64,000 nucleotides of DNA from Pseudomonas paraglycinae (lineage in GTDB: Bacteria; Pseudomonadota; Gammaproteobacteria; Pseudomonadales; Pseudomonadaceae), in the NCBI RefSeq assembly GCF_021601625.1, contig NZ_BQHR01000001.1, positions 434,001 through 498,000 of the forward strand, read 5' to 3'. Positions 26,869 through 36,219 of this stretch are shown one piece after another. The position numbers and the translations under genes were made by a program. How positions within the stretch are numbered: position 1 is the first letter of the stretch; every line of letters starts with the position of its first letter. The notes below the pieces were generated by a model, which made no database searches, had not been told where the DNA came from, and worked only from the letters and a program-made list of their open reading frames with translations.

Positions 26869-28995
26869 TCAAAAGGTGTAGTCAGCCGTGACAAAGAACG
26901 AACGAGGTTCACCCAGAATCCACTGCTGGCCCTCATTGTATTGGCTTTGCGCGTACGTTCGGTCAAACAGATTGTTCACCTGCAATCCCAGCGTGGTGTT
27001 GCGCAGGGCTTTCCACGACAGCGTCGCATCGATTACGGTGTAGCTCGGCAGCTCGTTACGGTTGGCCATGTCGGCGTAGCGCGCATCGACGTAACGCACA
27101 CCGGCACCGGCTTTCAGGTCATCGGTCAGCGCCTTGCTCAGCCAAAGATTGGCGGTGCGCCGTGGTACGTCCACCGGGCGATTGCCGTTGCGCGACACGG
27201 GGACGCCACCGACCACTTCTTCGAAATCGTCGTACTTGGCTTTGACGATGGCGGCGTTGGCCTGCAGCTGCCAGGCGTTCGGCAATTGCAGATCGAGGCT
27301 GGCTTCCAGGCCGTTCGACGATTGCTGGCCGACCTGCTGCTTGAGCGTCGGGTTGCCCGGATCGTCGGTCAGCAGCTTCTTCTTCACGATGCGATACGCC
27401 GCCAGGGTGAACTCGCCGCGCTGATCCCAGAACAGCTGCTTCAAGCCGATCTCGGTTTGCCGCGCGGTGGATAGATCATATTGCTGCTGACTCGGGCTCA
27501 GGGAAATCAGACCGCCGATGCCATCGGTGCTGGTGGCGACCTGGCCATAGAACGAAGTGTCCTGCGTCAGTGCGAACACCAGGCCGGCCTTCCAGTTGTT
27601 GCCGGTCAGGGTCTTGTCACTCTGGCTGCCGTCGACCAGGTTGTTGCGATCCACATGCACGTAGTCGCGGCGCACACCGGTTACCAACGACCAGCGTTCG
27701 CTCAGTTGCGTGCGGTTTTCGGCGAACACCGACATCTGTCTGGTGGTGCTGTCGAACTGATCGCGATACGGGTCGGCGCTCTCGAAGTAACCGGTTTGCG
27801 GGTGGTACAGATCCAGCGGTTGGCCGTTCGGCAATACGTCATTGAATGGCGAGTTGCTGTCGAGCTGGAAGCGTATGCGGTTGTAGTCGACGCCGGTCAC
27901 GGTCTGGCTGTCGAGGCCGAACAGCGAATGCTTGAAGGTGAAGGTCTGGCGGTCGCCGACCTGTTCCTGTTTGTGGCCGATGCCGAAGTAACCGCTGCGG
28001 CTGAGTTGTTGGCTGCCAGCGTCGAAGTTGTAGTTCTCGGCGTTCTGCCAGCGGCGTTGGGCCTTGAGGTAGTACAGCTCGTTGCTGGCGCTGACTGCAT
28101 CGTTGATCTGCCAGTCCGTGGTCAGGCGCGTCCATTGATCGTTGTAGTGCTGCTTGTCGTCGTGCACGTTGTAGTTTTTGTTGCGCAGGCTGTCTTTCAA
28201 CTGGCCGTTGATCAGCGGCGTGCCGAAGTAGTTCTGTGGGCGTTGATCGCCGTAATCGTGGGCGAAGGTGAAGGTCAGGTCGTCAGTGGCCTGCCAGCGC
28301 AGGGCGGCGCTGATGAAGTCGCTGAATGAATCACCGCGATCGACCCAGCCATTGCTGCGCAGGCGGTTGAGGTTGAGGCGATAGCTCAGGGTGTCGGTCA
28401 GCGAACCGCCGCTGTCGAACGCCTGTTGCTGGCGGTCGAACGAGCCGTAGCCGACGCGCACGTGGTTTTCGATTTCGCCTTCGAACGGTTTCTTCGGGAT
28501 CACGTTGACCACCGCACCGGTCGCGCCTTCGCCGTACAGCACCGAGGCCGGGCCGCGCAGGACATCGACGCGCTCCACCGACCAGGTGTCGACCGGGAAC
28601 GTCACGGTGCCCATGCCGGTGTACATGCGGTTACCGTCATACAACTGCATCACCGAACTCTGCCCAGTAAAACCCCGAGCCTGCAACGAGGTGCCGCCAT
28701 CGCCCGGCGTGCCGGTGCGGCTGATGCCGGTGCTGCGCGACACCGCGTCCTGCACGCTGCGATCGCCACGGGCGCGGACTTGCTCGCCGCTGAGGCTTTC
28801 GACGCTGGCCGGGGTTTCCATCGCGCTGAGGTTGAGACGCGAGCCGGCACTGGTCGGCGTGGTCAGGCTGACGGTCTGGTCGTCATTGGCCGGGGCGGTG
28901 ATGGTGCCGGTGGGCAGCGTCAGCGGGGCATTGTCGGCGTGGGCGCTGTTGTTCAAGGCGAACAGACAGAGGCTGGACAAGAGGTACTTGTTCAT
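26869..28995 (-). CDS. TonB-dependent siderophore receptor
   Basis: This 708-residue outer-membrane receptor has a signal peptide (MNKYLLSSLCLFALNNSAHA). A plug domain follows with SVQDAVSRSTGISRTGTPGDGG, VERVDVLRGPASVLYGEGATGAVVN and VIPKKPF. The 22-strand barrel ends in the aromatic terminus FVTADYTF, needed for BamA insertion. The VLRGP-x-SVLYG motif is the siderophore-receptor hallmark. It probably feeds the ABC importer encoded next. The ligand cannot be read from sequence; a ferric siderophore is the default. A terminator-like hairpin stands in its leader. Confidence 0.93.
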   Translation of the reverse strand: MNKYLLSSLCLFALNNSAHADNAPLTLPTGTITAPANDDQTVSLTTPTSAGSRLNLSAMETPASVESLSGEQVRARGDRSVQDAVSRSTGISRTGTPGDGGTSLQARGFTGQSSVMQLYDGNRMYTGMGTVTFPVDTWSVERVDVLRGPASVLYGEGATGAVVNVIPKKPFEGEIENHVRVGYGSFDRQQQAFDSGGSLTDTLSYRLNLNRLRSNGWVDRGDSFSDFISAALRWQATDDLTFTFAHDYGDQRPQNYFGTPLINGQLKDSLRNKNYNVHDDKQHYNDQWTRLTTDWQINDAVSASNELYYLKAQRRWQNAENYNFDAGSQQLSRSGYFGIGHKQEQVGDRQTFTFKHSLFGLDSQTVTGVDYNRIRFQLDSNSPFNDVLPNGQPLDLYHPQTGYFESADPYRDQFDSTTRQMSVFAENRTQLSERWSLVTGVRRDYVHVDRNNLVDGSQSDKTLTGNNWKAGLVFALTQDTSFYGQVATSTDGIGGLISLSPSQQQYDLSTARQTEIGLKQLFWDQRGEFTLAAYRIVKKKLLTDDPGNPTLKQQVGQQSSNGLEASLDLQLPNAWQLQANAAIVKAKYDDFEEVVGGVPVSRNGNRPVDVPRRTANLWLSKALTDDLKAGAGVRYVDARYADMANRNELPSYTVIDATLSWKALRNTTLGLQVNNLFDRTYAQSQYNEGQQWILGEPRSFFVTADYTF

Positions 28996-29020
28996 CGGGG
29001 CGGTGAATCACTTCTTCAAA

Positions 29021-29060
29021 AGAAAAGCCCGCAGGCTCATGACGGTGCATGGCTGCGGGC
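29021..29060 (-). terminator. terminator-like hairpin in the leader of the TonB receptor gene
   Basis: On the minus strand GCCCGCAG pairs with CTGCGGGC around a 16-base loop, followed at once by CTTTTCTTTT. The T-run ends about 27 bases before the receptor ATG at 28995, so this is either an attenuator or the end of a short leader RNA. No known riboswitch motif was recognised. Confidence 0.5.
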
Positions 29061-29092
29061 AGAGCAGCAAATTTGCGTTATACAGTAACACT

Positions 29093-29122
29093 AAAAATTG
29101 CCGGAGTTTAAGCCCCGGCAGT
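29093..29122 (-). terminator. intrinsic terminator after the PepSY gene
   Basis: On the minus strand TGCCGG pairs with CCGGCA around a short loop, followed by ATTTTTAG. It lies 38 bases beyond the PepSY stop at 29158 and separates the copper genes from the TonB receptor. Confidence 0.7.
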
Positions 29123-29157
29123 TTAAAGATCTGTCTAAATCGCGCATCTCGCCTGTT

Positions 29158-30540
29158 TCATGATGAAGTTGAGGCAGATTCAGCTTGTCGGCCCAGACGC
29201 GACACCAGCAGCCGATCCAGCAACCACACCACCACCAGCGAAGCCCCCACCAGCGGAAACACCACCGCCAGCACCAGCATGATCGCCACCCCGGTTTTCC
29301 ACTTCGGCAGGTCGTGGCGCAGCGGCGGCACGCCGAACTTGCCCTGTGGCCGGCGCTTCCACCAGATCACCACGCCGCTGACAGCGCTGAGCAGGATCAT
29401 CAGGCAGATCAGCAACACGATGATCTGGTTGAAGGTGCCGAACATCTTGCCTTCGTGGAGCATCACGCCGATCTCGGTAGCCCGGGCAACAGCGCCGTAC
29501 TGCTCGAAGCGCACGTCGGCCAAAACTTTGCCGGTGTACTGATCGACGTGCAGGGTCGCATCGTTACGCGGGTCGTCGGCGAATACCGCGATGGTGAACA
29601 CGCCGGTGGCAGTGGTCGGCAGGGTGATGCTGTAGCCCGGCTCGACCTTGCGCTCGATGGCGATGTTTTGCACATCCTGCAGGCGGATGGTCGGTGCAGC
29701 GGGGCCGTGTTGCATGCCGCCGTGGGCCATGTGTTCGGCGTGGTCGCCGGACATCGGCATCGGCGTGTTTTCCATCGCCCACGGTACGGTCTGGCGCGCA
29801 GCGTTGTTGAGGCTGCCGGCCTCGACGTCGGAGGTCGGCACGTTGTCCCACATCGCCGCCGGGAACACGTTCCACACCTGCGCGTACTGCTTGCCCCAGA
29901 AGCCGGTCCAGGTCATGCCGCTGAGCAGCATCACCAGCAGCAAGGCCGCGCCCCAGAATCCGGTCACGGCATGCAGGTCACGCCACAGCACGCGGCCGCG
30001 ACTGCTCAGGCGTGGCCACAAAATTCCCGCTGCCTGACCTCGCGGCCACCACAGGAAAACCCCGGACACCACCAGCACCACGCCCCAGCCGGCGGCCATT
30101 TCGATCAGTCGGTCACCGACGGTGCCGATCATCAGTTCGCCGTGAATCGCCCGGGCGATGGCTTGCAGGTTCTGCTTGGCATCCTGCTCGCCGAGGATGT
30201 CGCCGTGGTACGGATCGACGAATACGTTCAGTTCATGGCCGGCATTGGCCACGACAAACTGCGCGCTGCGCTCGGCATTCGCCGGTGGCAGGTACTGGGT
30301 GACCTGGCCCTGTGGATAAGCGCTTTTGACCTTTTGCAGCAAGTCATCGGCCGGCACGGTGTGATGCCCGGCGGGGACGTTCAGCAGGCTGCTGTACATC
30401 AGCGAATCGAGCTGCGGCTTGAACAGGTAAATGATGCCGGTCAGGGCCAGCATCACCATGAATGGCGCGACGAACAATCCGGCATAGAAATGCCAACGCC
30501 AGGCCAGGTTGTAGAAATTCGGTTTGGGCTGTTTCATCAC
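29158..30540 (-). CDS. PepSY-domain membrane protein in the copper cluster
   Basis: This 460-residue inner-membrane protein starts MMKQPKPNFYNLAWRWHFYAGLFVAPFM and has about four or five helices. PepSY-type periplasmic domains show as the conserved VFVDPYHGDILGE and LHVDQYTGKVLADVRF segments. Helical segments carry conserved His in AIHGELMIG and VMLHEGKMFG. A periplasmic insert near residue 270 is rich in His and Met (MPMSGDHAEHMAHGGMQHG), which suggests copper binding. Such proteins are often annotated as metal-reductase-like partners of TonB receptors. It follows the OprC-like receptor by 76 bases. A role in periplasmic copper or iron reduction is inference. Confidence 0.88.
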   Translation of the reverse strand: MMKQPKPNFYNLAWRWHFYAGLFVAPFMVMLALTGIIYLFKPQLDSLMYSSLLNVPAGHHTVPADDLLQKVKSAYPQGQVTQYLPPANAERSAQFVVANAGHELNVFVDPYHGDILGEQDAKQNLQAIARAIHGELMIGTVGDRLIEMAAGWGVVLVVSGVFLWWPRGQAAGILWPRLSSRGRVLWRDLHAVTGFWGAALLLVMLLSGMTWTGFWGKQYAQVWNVFPAAMWDNVPTSDVEAGSLNNAARQTVPWAMENTPMPMSGDHAEHMAHGGMQHGPAAPTIRLQDVQNIAIERKVEPGYSITLPTTATGVFTIAVFADDPRNDATLHVDQYTGKVLADVRFEQYGAVARATEIGVMLHEGKMFGTFNQIIVLLICLMILLSAVSGVVIWWKRRPQGKFGVPPLRHDLPKWKTGVAIMLVLAVVFPLVGASLVVVWLLDRLLVSRLGRQAESASTSS

Positions 30541-30616
30541 GTGTGCTCCGCTTGGCTTGGATCTTCTCGTTGTCTGTTGCCGCCCGCTCCCTCAAGGGAG
30601 CGAGCGCCCTTGAGGG

Positions 30617-32737
30617 TTAGAAACTCATGTCCACCTTGGTCCAGAGCGTGCGCCCCGGTTCATTGATCGCTTGCGGGTCGTTGGCCGGGTAGCCGAACCC
30701 GGCGTTGCCCGCCAGGTTCAGGTGTTCGGCGTAAGCCTTGCCGAACAGGTTGTCGACGCCGGTACTGACCTTCCAGTGTTTGTTGATCCGGTAGGCGCCG
30801 TTGAGCGAGAACACGCCGAAGCCCGAACTCTTGTCGTAATCCTTGCCGACCACGTTGCCCTTGTTCTGGTCGATACGGTTTTGCGCGGCAACCACCCTCC
30901 ACAGTGCGCCGGCGCTCCAGTTGTCTTCGGTATAGGTCAGACCGAAGCGCGCATCCAGCGGCGGCATCTGCGGCAGAGCCTTGCCGTCGCTGCTGTTCTT
31001 GCCCCAGGCGTAGGCCAGGGTCGCATCGGCTTTCCAGTTGTCGGTGAGTTTGTAGGCGGCACCGAGTTCGCCGCCCATGATCCGCGCGTCGATGTTCTCG
31101 GCGCGGGACGTGCTCATGCCCATCATCCCGGGGGTGTAATCGAAGAGGATGTAATCGCGCACCTGGCCGATGTAACCGGAGGCCCAGGCTTCGAGCTCGG
31201 CGCTCTTGTAGTTCACGCCGAAGTCGAGCTGAGTGGTCTTTTCCGGCTTGATCGAATCGAACGCATTGACCGAACCGGCCGGGCCGGATTTGGGCGAAAA
31301 CAGCTCCCAGTAATCCGGGAAACGCTGGGCGTGGCCGAGGCCGGCGTAGAGCGTGGTCGGGCTGTCGGCCAGGTCATGCTCGTAACGGACGAAGCCGCTC
31401 GGCAGGGTGTCGGCGCGGGTATCGCCAGCGGTCGGATTCGGCCGGGACATCATTCCCGAGCCGGTGGTCTGCCGGAAATCCCTGGCCGAGGCACGGTCGA
31501 CCCGGGCGCCGGTGATCAGCCGGTCGCGGTCGGCGGCGTACCAGGTCATTTCGCTGAACACCCCGTAGTTATGGAAGTCGGCGTCCTTGGTGTACGGCTG
31601 ATCCTTGTAGGTATCGATGCCCATGCCGCTGCGCTGCCGGTGTTCGTTGGTCTGCGCGTCGAGGCCGGTGATCAGCTGGATATCGGCCCAGCGCCAGGTG
31701 GCCTTGATCTGTGCGCCGAGGGTGCGGCGGTCGACGTTGGACGCCATGGGCCCGGCCATCATCCCCGTGCCGGACGGCGTGCGCAGGGTGTAGTTGTCCA
31801 TCACGTGGTCGGCGTAGTTGTAGTAGACCTGGGCTTCGAGCTTCTCCAGCACATCGGTGATGTTGGATTTCTCGACGCGCAGACCGAGGCTTTCGCGCAG
31901 GAATTGCGAGCCGTCCATGCCGCGTCCTGCGTAGCGTGCTTCGCCGTCGCCCTTGCCGGCGGTGAGTTCGATCAGGGTGTCGGCATCCGGGGTCCAGCCC
32001 AGCGCCACGTCGCCGTTCCACTTGTCATAGCGCGAGGCAGCGATGTCGTTGTTGCCGTCGCGGTAGTCGTCGGAATGCGCGGTGTTGCCGATCACCCGCA
32101 CGTAGCCCAGCGAGCCGCCGGCTGCCGCATCGACGACTTTGTCGAGGCGCCCGTGGGAGCCGGCCAGCACGCTGGCGTTCACGCGGGTGCCGAGCTCGCC
32201 GAAGCTTTCCGGCTCGCGGTCGAACAGGATCGTGCCGGCCGACGCGCCGGGCCCGTAGAGCACGGTTTGCGGGCCTTTGATCACGGTGAGTTTGTCGTAG
32301 GTCTCGGGTGAGATGTACGAGGTCGGCGCGTCCATCCGGCCGGGGCAGGCGCCGAGCATCATGCTGCCGTTGGTGAGGATGTTCAGGCGCGAACCGAACA
32401 TCCCGCGCAGCACCGGATCACCGTTGGTGCCGCCGTTGCGCACCAGGGCGAAGCCGGGAATGGTCTTCAGGTAGTCGCCGCCGTCGCTGGCCGGCACCGG
32501 TTGGCGCGGGTCTTTCGGGTTGGTGACGATGGTCAGCGGCGAGCTCGGGGCGATGGCGGTGATCACCGTCGGGCTCAGCTCATCAGTGTGGCCGGCGTGT
32601 TCGTCGGCGTGGACCAGCGGGGACAGCAGGACGCCGCAAAGGACGGCGGTAGCGTGCCTGAAACGAACGCGGGATTCGTTCAGGGCAAAGGACGCCGGGG
32701 CAGAACCCGGGCGTGGGACAGCAGAAAACCTGGACAT
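30617..32737 (-). CDS. oprC: TonB-dependent copper receptor, OprC/NosA-like
   Basis: This 706-residue outer-membrane receptor has a signal peptide ending LLSPLVHA and a short His-rich mature start (DEHAGHTDELSP). The plug has GGDYLKTIPGFALVRNGGTNGDP, VLRGMFGSRLNIL, GACPGRMDAPTSYISPETYD and VIKGPQTVLYGPGASAG. This plug pattern, with Met, His and Cys in the NGSMMLGACPGRMD loop, is diagnostic of OprC, which takes up copper. The C-terminus LWTKVDMSF is a barrel end. The start at 32737 has GGAAA upstream. The neighbours, a PCuAC chaperone and DUF2946 proteins, support copper handling. Confidence 0.93.
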   Translation of the reverse strand: MSRFSAVPRPGSAPASFALNESRVRFRHATAVLCGVLLSPLVHADEHAGHTDELSPTVITAIAPSSPLTIVTNPKDPRQPVPASDGGDYLKTIPGFALVRNGGTNGDPVLRGMFGSRLNILTNGSMMLGACPGRMDAPTSYISPETYDKLTVIKGPQTVLYGPGASAGTILFDREPESFGELGTRVNASVLAGSHGRLDKVVDAAAGGSLGYVRVIGNTAHSDDYRDGNNDIAASRYDKWNGDVALGWTPDADTLIELTAGKGDGEARYAGRGMDGSQFLRESLGLRVEKSNITDVLEKLEAQVYYNYADHVMDNYTLRTPSGTGMMAGPMASNVDRRTLGAQIKATWRWADIQLITGLDAQTNEHRQRSGMGIDTYKDQPYTKDADFHNYGVFSEMTWYAADRDRLITGARVDRASARDFRQTTGSGMMSRPNPTAGDTRADTLPSGFVRYEHDLADSPTTLYAGLGHAQRFPDYWELFSPKSGPAGSVNAFDSIKPEKTTQLDFGVNYKSAELEAWASGYIGQVRDYILFDYTPGMMGMSTSRAENIDARIMGGELGAAYKLTDNWKADATLAYAWGKNSSDGKALPQMPPLDARFGLTYTEDNWSAGALWRVVAAQNRIDQNKGNVVGKDYDKSSGFGVFSLNGAYRINKHWKVSTGVDNLFGKAYAEHLNLAGNAGFGYPANDPQAINEPGRTLWTKVDMSF

Positions 32738-32821
32738 GACAATTTCCATCAAACAGTCGTAAACGACACGGCCGGCAGCCTGAAGCTGTCTTCTCAACCG
32801 TGTGCAATCAGAGGTGGGTGT

Positions 32822-33268
32822 TTACGCTGCGACGGGCGGGGCGCGGGTGCGGGCGCCGGGGAAGAAGGTCTGCCGGGCATGGCCCAGACGCGGGGAGGGC
32901 GGGGTGAAGGTGTTGACGAGTGGAATGCTGAAAGTGGCGAAGCTGCCGCCACCGGTCAGCGCTGGGCAGTTGAACAGCAGGCTGCAATAGCCGCACTTTT
33001 CCCACAGCACATGGTGCGAGGATTGCGGTGGGCAGTGTTCGGTGGAGGGCTGTGCACTGTGCCCGGAATGATCCATGCCCGGCATGTCCATCGACATGTC
33101 CATGCTCATCGGCATGGAGGTCGAGGCGTGCTGATCCATCGGCATCGACTGGGAAATCAGCGGGCCGATGAAGATCATCAACATGGCGAACAGGGCGATC
33201 CAGCTGCCGCGGGTCAGGTGTTCAGTCTGACGGCGTTGCAGGGAGGGCCTGGCGCTCAGGGGGCGCAT
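32822..33268 (-). CDS. DUF2946 protein, Met/His-rich (copper cluster, second copy)
   Basis: This 148-residue protein has one N-terminal hydrophobic segment (WIALFAMLMIFIGPLISQ). A Met/His-rich periplasmic stretch follows (MPMSMDMSMDMPGMDHSGH), then a CGYC motif and a further Cys (LLFNCPA). The Met-rich clusters resemble periplasmic copper ligands. DUF2946 proteins commonly flank copper receptors in Pseudomonas; their biochemical role is unknown. It lies 84 bases upstream of the oprC start. Confidence 0.85.
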   Translation of the reverse strand: MRPLSARPSLQRRQTEHLTRGSWIALFAMLMIFIGPLISQSMPMDQHASTSMPMSMDMSMDMPGMDHSGHSAQPSTEHCPPQSSHHVLWEKCGYCSLLFNCPALTGGGSFATFSIPLVNTFTPPSPRLGHARQTFFPGARTRAPPVAA

Positions 33269-33289
33269 GGGCGGAGTCTGCCGGAACGG

Positions 33290-33769
33290 TTACTGGGCGT
33301 GCGCGTGGGCTTGCGTGGCTTCCGGCGGCTTCTTCTGCACGGCGACTTCGACGGTCACGTCACCGGCCTTTTCGAAGTGCAGGGTCAGCGGGAAGCGCTT
33401 GCCGTCGGTCAGCAGACTGCGGTCGGTCGGATTCATCAGCATCACGTGATAGGCCATCGGCGCGAAGGTCACGTTTCCACCGGCCGGGATGGCCACGTTC
33501 GACACCTGTTGCATCTTCATCAGATCACCCTGCATCACGTGCTCGTGCAGTTCCGCTGTCGGGGCGATCGGCGAGTCGACGCTGAGCAGGCGGTCAGCCG
33601 TCTTGCCACCGTTGTGAATGATGAAATACGCGGCAACCGTCGGCGCGTTCGGCGGCAGTTCCTGTGACCACGGGTGGGCGATTTCCAGCTCGCCGGCCTT
33701 GTATTCGTGGGCATGGGCGAAGCACGCAGGCAGCAACAGCGCAGCGATGACGATGAATTTGTTCAACAT
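33290..33769 (-). CDS. periplasmic copper chaperone PCu(A)C
   Basis: This 159-residue protein has a signal peptide (MLNKFIVIAALLLPACFAHA) and a cupredoxin-like PCuAC domain. The expected ligand region is present: HEHVMQGDLMKMQQV followed by FAPMAYHVMLMNP, which supplies the His and Met residues of the H/M-x-M...H-x-M copper site. The C-terminus is His-rich (AHAHAQ). PCuAC delivers Cu(I) to cytochrome oxidase or other periplasmic targets. It lies between the two DUF2946 genes, in one direction with oprC. Confidence 0.92.
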   Translation of the reverse strand: MLNKFIVIAALLLPACFAHAHEYKAGELEIAHPWSQELPPNAPTVAAYFIIHNGGKTADRLLSVDSPIAPTAELHEHVMQGDLMKMQQVSNVAIPAGGNVTFAPMAYHVMLMNPTDRSLLTDGKRFPLTLHFEKAGDVTVEVAVQKKPPEATQAHAHAQ

Positions 33770-33817
33770 GGCAGTTCTCCAGAACGATTTGAAACGCAGG
33801 TCAAATGCGGGAACAAA

Positions 33818-34219
33818 TCAAACCAGAGGGGAAGCGCGGGGATTGAGGCTCGGCCATTGCTGACGCGGTGTCGGAGTTTGCAGCACGGCGGGCGCCACGC
33901 TGCGATTGCTTTCGTATTGAGCGAAATACAGCTGCGGCGAATGCCCCGGCAACGCCACCACCGGCGCCGATCCGGAACAGCACCAGCAATGCTGCATGGT
34001 CGAATGACTGTCACCACTCTGCGGCGCTTTCTGATCGAGGCTGCCGATGTCGATCGCCACCATCTTCGTCCCGCTGCCGGTGCAGAAACTGCTCCACAGC
34101 AACTGCTCGGCCGGCGTCTGCGCCGCCTGCGCCATCGCTCCCGTCAACGGCATGGCGAGCATGTTGAACAGCACTGCAAAGCAGGCGATCCAGGCAAATG
34201 CGAGCCGGTGTCGGTTCAT
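33818..34219 (-). CDS. DUF2946 protein, Cys-rich (copper cluster, first copy)
   Basis: This 133-residue protein has a signal peptide or membrane anchor (RLAFAWIACFAVLFNMLAMPLTGAMAQ). A conserved HCWCCSGSAP motif lies near residue 75 and the C-terminus is Pro/Arg-rich. The HC-x-CC cluster is the probable metal site. It opens the run DUF2946, PCuAC, DUF2946, oprC, PepSY on the minus strand, so the promoter of the cluster is expected at 34220-34405, where I recognised no operator. Confidence 0.85.
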   Translation of the reverse strand: MNRHRLAFAWIACFAVLFNMLAMPLTGAMAQAAQTPAEQLLWSSFCTGSGTKMVAIDIGSLDQKAPQSGDSHSTMQHCWCCSGSAPVVALPGHSPQLYFAQYESNRSVAPAVLQTPTPRQQWPSLNPRASPLV

Positions 34220-34405
34220 GGGACAGATCCGTAGGGTGGGCGATCAGGCGCGGCTATTTAGCCTGATCAGGGCCGATAAGTAAAAAAGCGTCGTGCGGTT
34301 TGGTGTCGCAGCGATCTTTCAAGAGAGTGTAGCGGCTCGAATTTGCATTGCATGGGACTTGCATCAACAACTGAAGCTATCGCGAGAGGAAAAGCTCCGT
34401 CCTGA

Positions 34406-35125
34406 TCAAGGTTTTTCAAGAGCCGAGCTGACGTCATCAACCGTCGCAAACTCCCGATCAACCCCCGCCAACACCGGCCGCTTCAACACCAGCACCGGCA
34501 CCCCAAGCTCCCGCGCCACTTCCAGTTTCGGCTCGGTTGCGGTGCTGCCGCTGTTCTTGCTGATCAGCACGTCGATCTGCCGGCGTTCGAACAGTGCCCG
34601 CTCATCTTCCAGCAGAAACGGCCCACGGGCGCCGATGACTTCGCAGCGTTCGTTGCCGGGGTAGACGTCGAGGGCGCGCAGGGTCCAGAACTGGTGCGCG
34701 GGGATTTCGTCGAGGTGTTGCAGCGGTTCGCGGCCAAGGGTGAACAGTGGGCGGCGGAAGGGTTCGAGGGCGGTGATCAGTTCGGCCCAGTCGGCGACTT
34801 CGCGCCAGTCATCGCCGGGTTGCGGTTGCCACGCGGGGCGGCGCAGGGCCCAGCAGGGGGTGCCGGTGAGTTGCGCAGCGGTGGCGGCGTTCTGGCTGAT
34901 CTGTGCGGCGTAGGGGTGGGTCGCGTCGAGCAAAAGTGTGATGCCTTCGTCGCGAATGAACTGCGCCAGACCTTCGGCGCCACCGTAGCCGCCGACGCGC
35001 ACCTGACACGTCAGATCGGTCGGCACCCGGCCGACCCCGGCCAGGCTGTAAATGTGTTCCGGCCCCAACGTGCGCGCGATGGCCAGCGCTTCAGTCACGC
35101 CGCCGAGCAACAAGATTCGCTTCAT
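34406..35125 (-). CDS. cobK: precorrin-6A reductase (CobK/CbiJ)
   Basis: This 239-residue NAD(P)H-dependent reductase of the corrin ring pathway starts with a Rossmann-like [19 protein letters not shown]. It carries [18 protein letters not shown], a strong CobK signature, and [29 protein letters not shown] near the C-terminus. It overlaps the cbiD stop region by four bases and is last in a three-gene operon (cobL, cbiD, cobK) on the minus strand. Confidence 0.94.
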   Translation of the reverse strand: MKRILLLGGVTEALAIARTLGPEHIYSLAGVGRVPTDLTCQVRVGGYGGAEGLAQFIRDEGITLLLDATHPYAAQISQNAATAAQLTGTPCWALRRPAWQPQPGDDWREVADWAELITALEPFRRPLFTLGREPLQHLDEIPAHQFWTLRALDVYPGNERCEVIGARGPFLLEDERALFERRQIDVLISKNSGSTATEPKLEVARELGVPVLVLKRPVLAGVDREFATVDDVSSALEKP

Positions 35126-36219
35126 ACAAAGGCTCCCGCATGGCCAACGATGCCGCCCTGACGATCAATCGCAAACACCTCGACCTGAACCTGCGCCGGC
35201 ACCACGCTACGGGCGAACTCCAAAGCATGGCGGCAGACTTCATCGCCCAGCGCAACGCCCGCCGCACTGGCCATCGCCAATGCCTGCTGACTGGTGTTCG
35301 CCCCGCGAATGGCTTGCTGCAAATCGTCGTCGGCACCAATCGCCGCCGCCCATTCGGCCAGTTGCGGCAAGTCGATGCTCGAATGGCGCGAGTGCAGATC
35401 CATGTGCCCGGCCGCCAGTTTGCTGATCTTGCCGAAGCCGCCGCACAGGCTGAGTTTATCCACAGGCACTTTGCGCAGGTGCTTGAGCACGGCGCCGACG
35501 AAGTCGCCCATTTCGATCAGGGCGATTTCCGGCAGGTTGTAGACCCGGCGCATGGTGTCCTCGCTGGCGTTGCCGGTACAGGCGGCGATGTGCAGGTAGC
35601 CGTTGGTTTTCGCGACGTCGATGCCTTGATGGATCGAGGCAATGTATGCCGCGCAGGAAAACGGCCTGACGATGCCGCTGGTGCCGAGGATCGACAGGCC
35701 GCCGAGAATGCCCAGACGCGGGTTCATGGTTTTCAGCGCCAGGGCTTCGCCACCCTCGACATTGACCGTCACCTCGAAGCCGCCGCGATAGCCGGTTTCT
35801 TCGGCGAGCAGCGTCAGGTGATCGCTGATCATCTTGCGCGGCACTGGATTGATCGCCGGCTCGCCGACGCCCAGCACCAGCCCCGGCCGAGTGACGGTGC
35901 CGACGCCTTTGCCGGCAATGAAGCGGATTCCCGGCTCGGCCATCAGCCGCACTCGCGAATAAAGCAGGGCACCGTGAGTCACGTCCGGGTCGTCGCCCGC
36001 ATCTTTGATCGTCCCGGCTTCAGCGCCGTCTTCGGTCAGCCGGCAGAACTCCAGACGCATCTGCACCTGCTTGCCCTTGGGCAACACGATCTGCACGGCG
36101 TCCGCCACCGCTCCGCCGAGCAGCAGGCGCGCCGCGGCGAGGCTGGTGGCCGTGGCGCAGCTGCCGGTGGTCAGGCCGCTGCGCAAGGGCGCGGGTTGTT
36201 CGGCGGTTTCGTCACGCAT
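35122..36219 (-). CDS. cbiD: cobalt-precorrin-5B (C1)-methyltransferase CbiD
   Basis: This 365-residue enzyme methylates C1 of the corrin ring. Family motifs are [18 protein letters not shown] near the N-terminus, [32 protein letters not shown] and [19 protein letters not shown]. CbiD is the route usual in anaerobic pathways; the aerobic alternative, CobF, is not seen here. The start at 36219 gives [11 protein letters not shown]; the frame is open further upstream but only inside cobL coding sequence. It overlaps cobL by eight bases. Confidence 0.95.
   Translation of the reverse strand: MRDETAEQPAPLRSGLTTGSCATATSLAAARLLLGGAVADAVQIVLPKGKQVQMRLEFCRLTEDGAEAGTIKDAGDDPDVTHGALLYSRVRLMAEPGIRFIAGKGVGTVTRPGLVLGVGEPAINPVPRKMISDHLTLLAEETGYRGGFEVTVNVEGGEALALKTMNPRLGILGGLSILGTSGIVRPFSCAAYIASIHQGIDVAKTNGYLHIAACTGNASEDTMRRVYNLPEIALIEMGDFVGAVLKHLRKVPVDKLSLCGGFGKISKLAAGHMDLHSRHSSIDLPQLAEWAAAIGADDDLQQAIRGANTSQQALAMASAAGVALGDEVCRHALEFARSVVPAQVQVEVFAIDRQGGIVGHAGAFV

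Noticed and set aside
28996-29157. Fur box upstream of the siderophore receptor
   Set aside because: No convincing 19-base GATAAT-type palindrome was visible; the stretch is explained by two hairpins.
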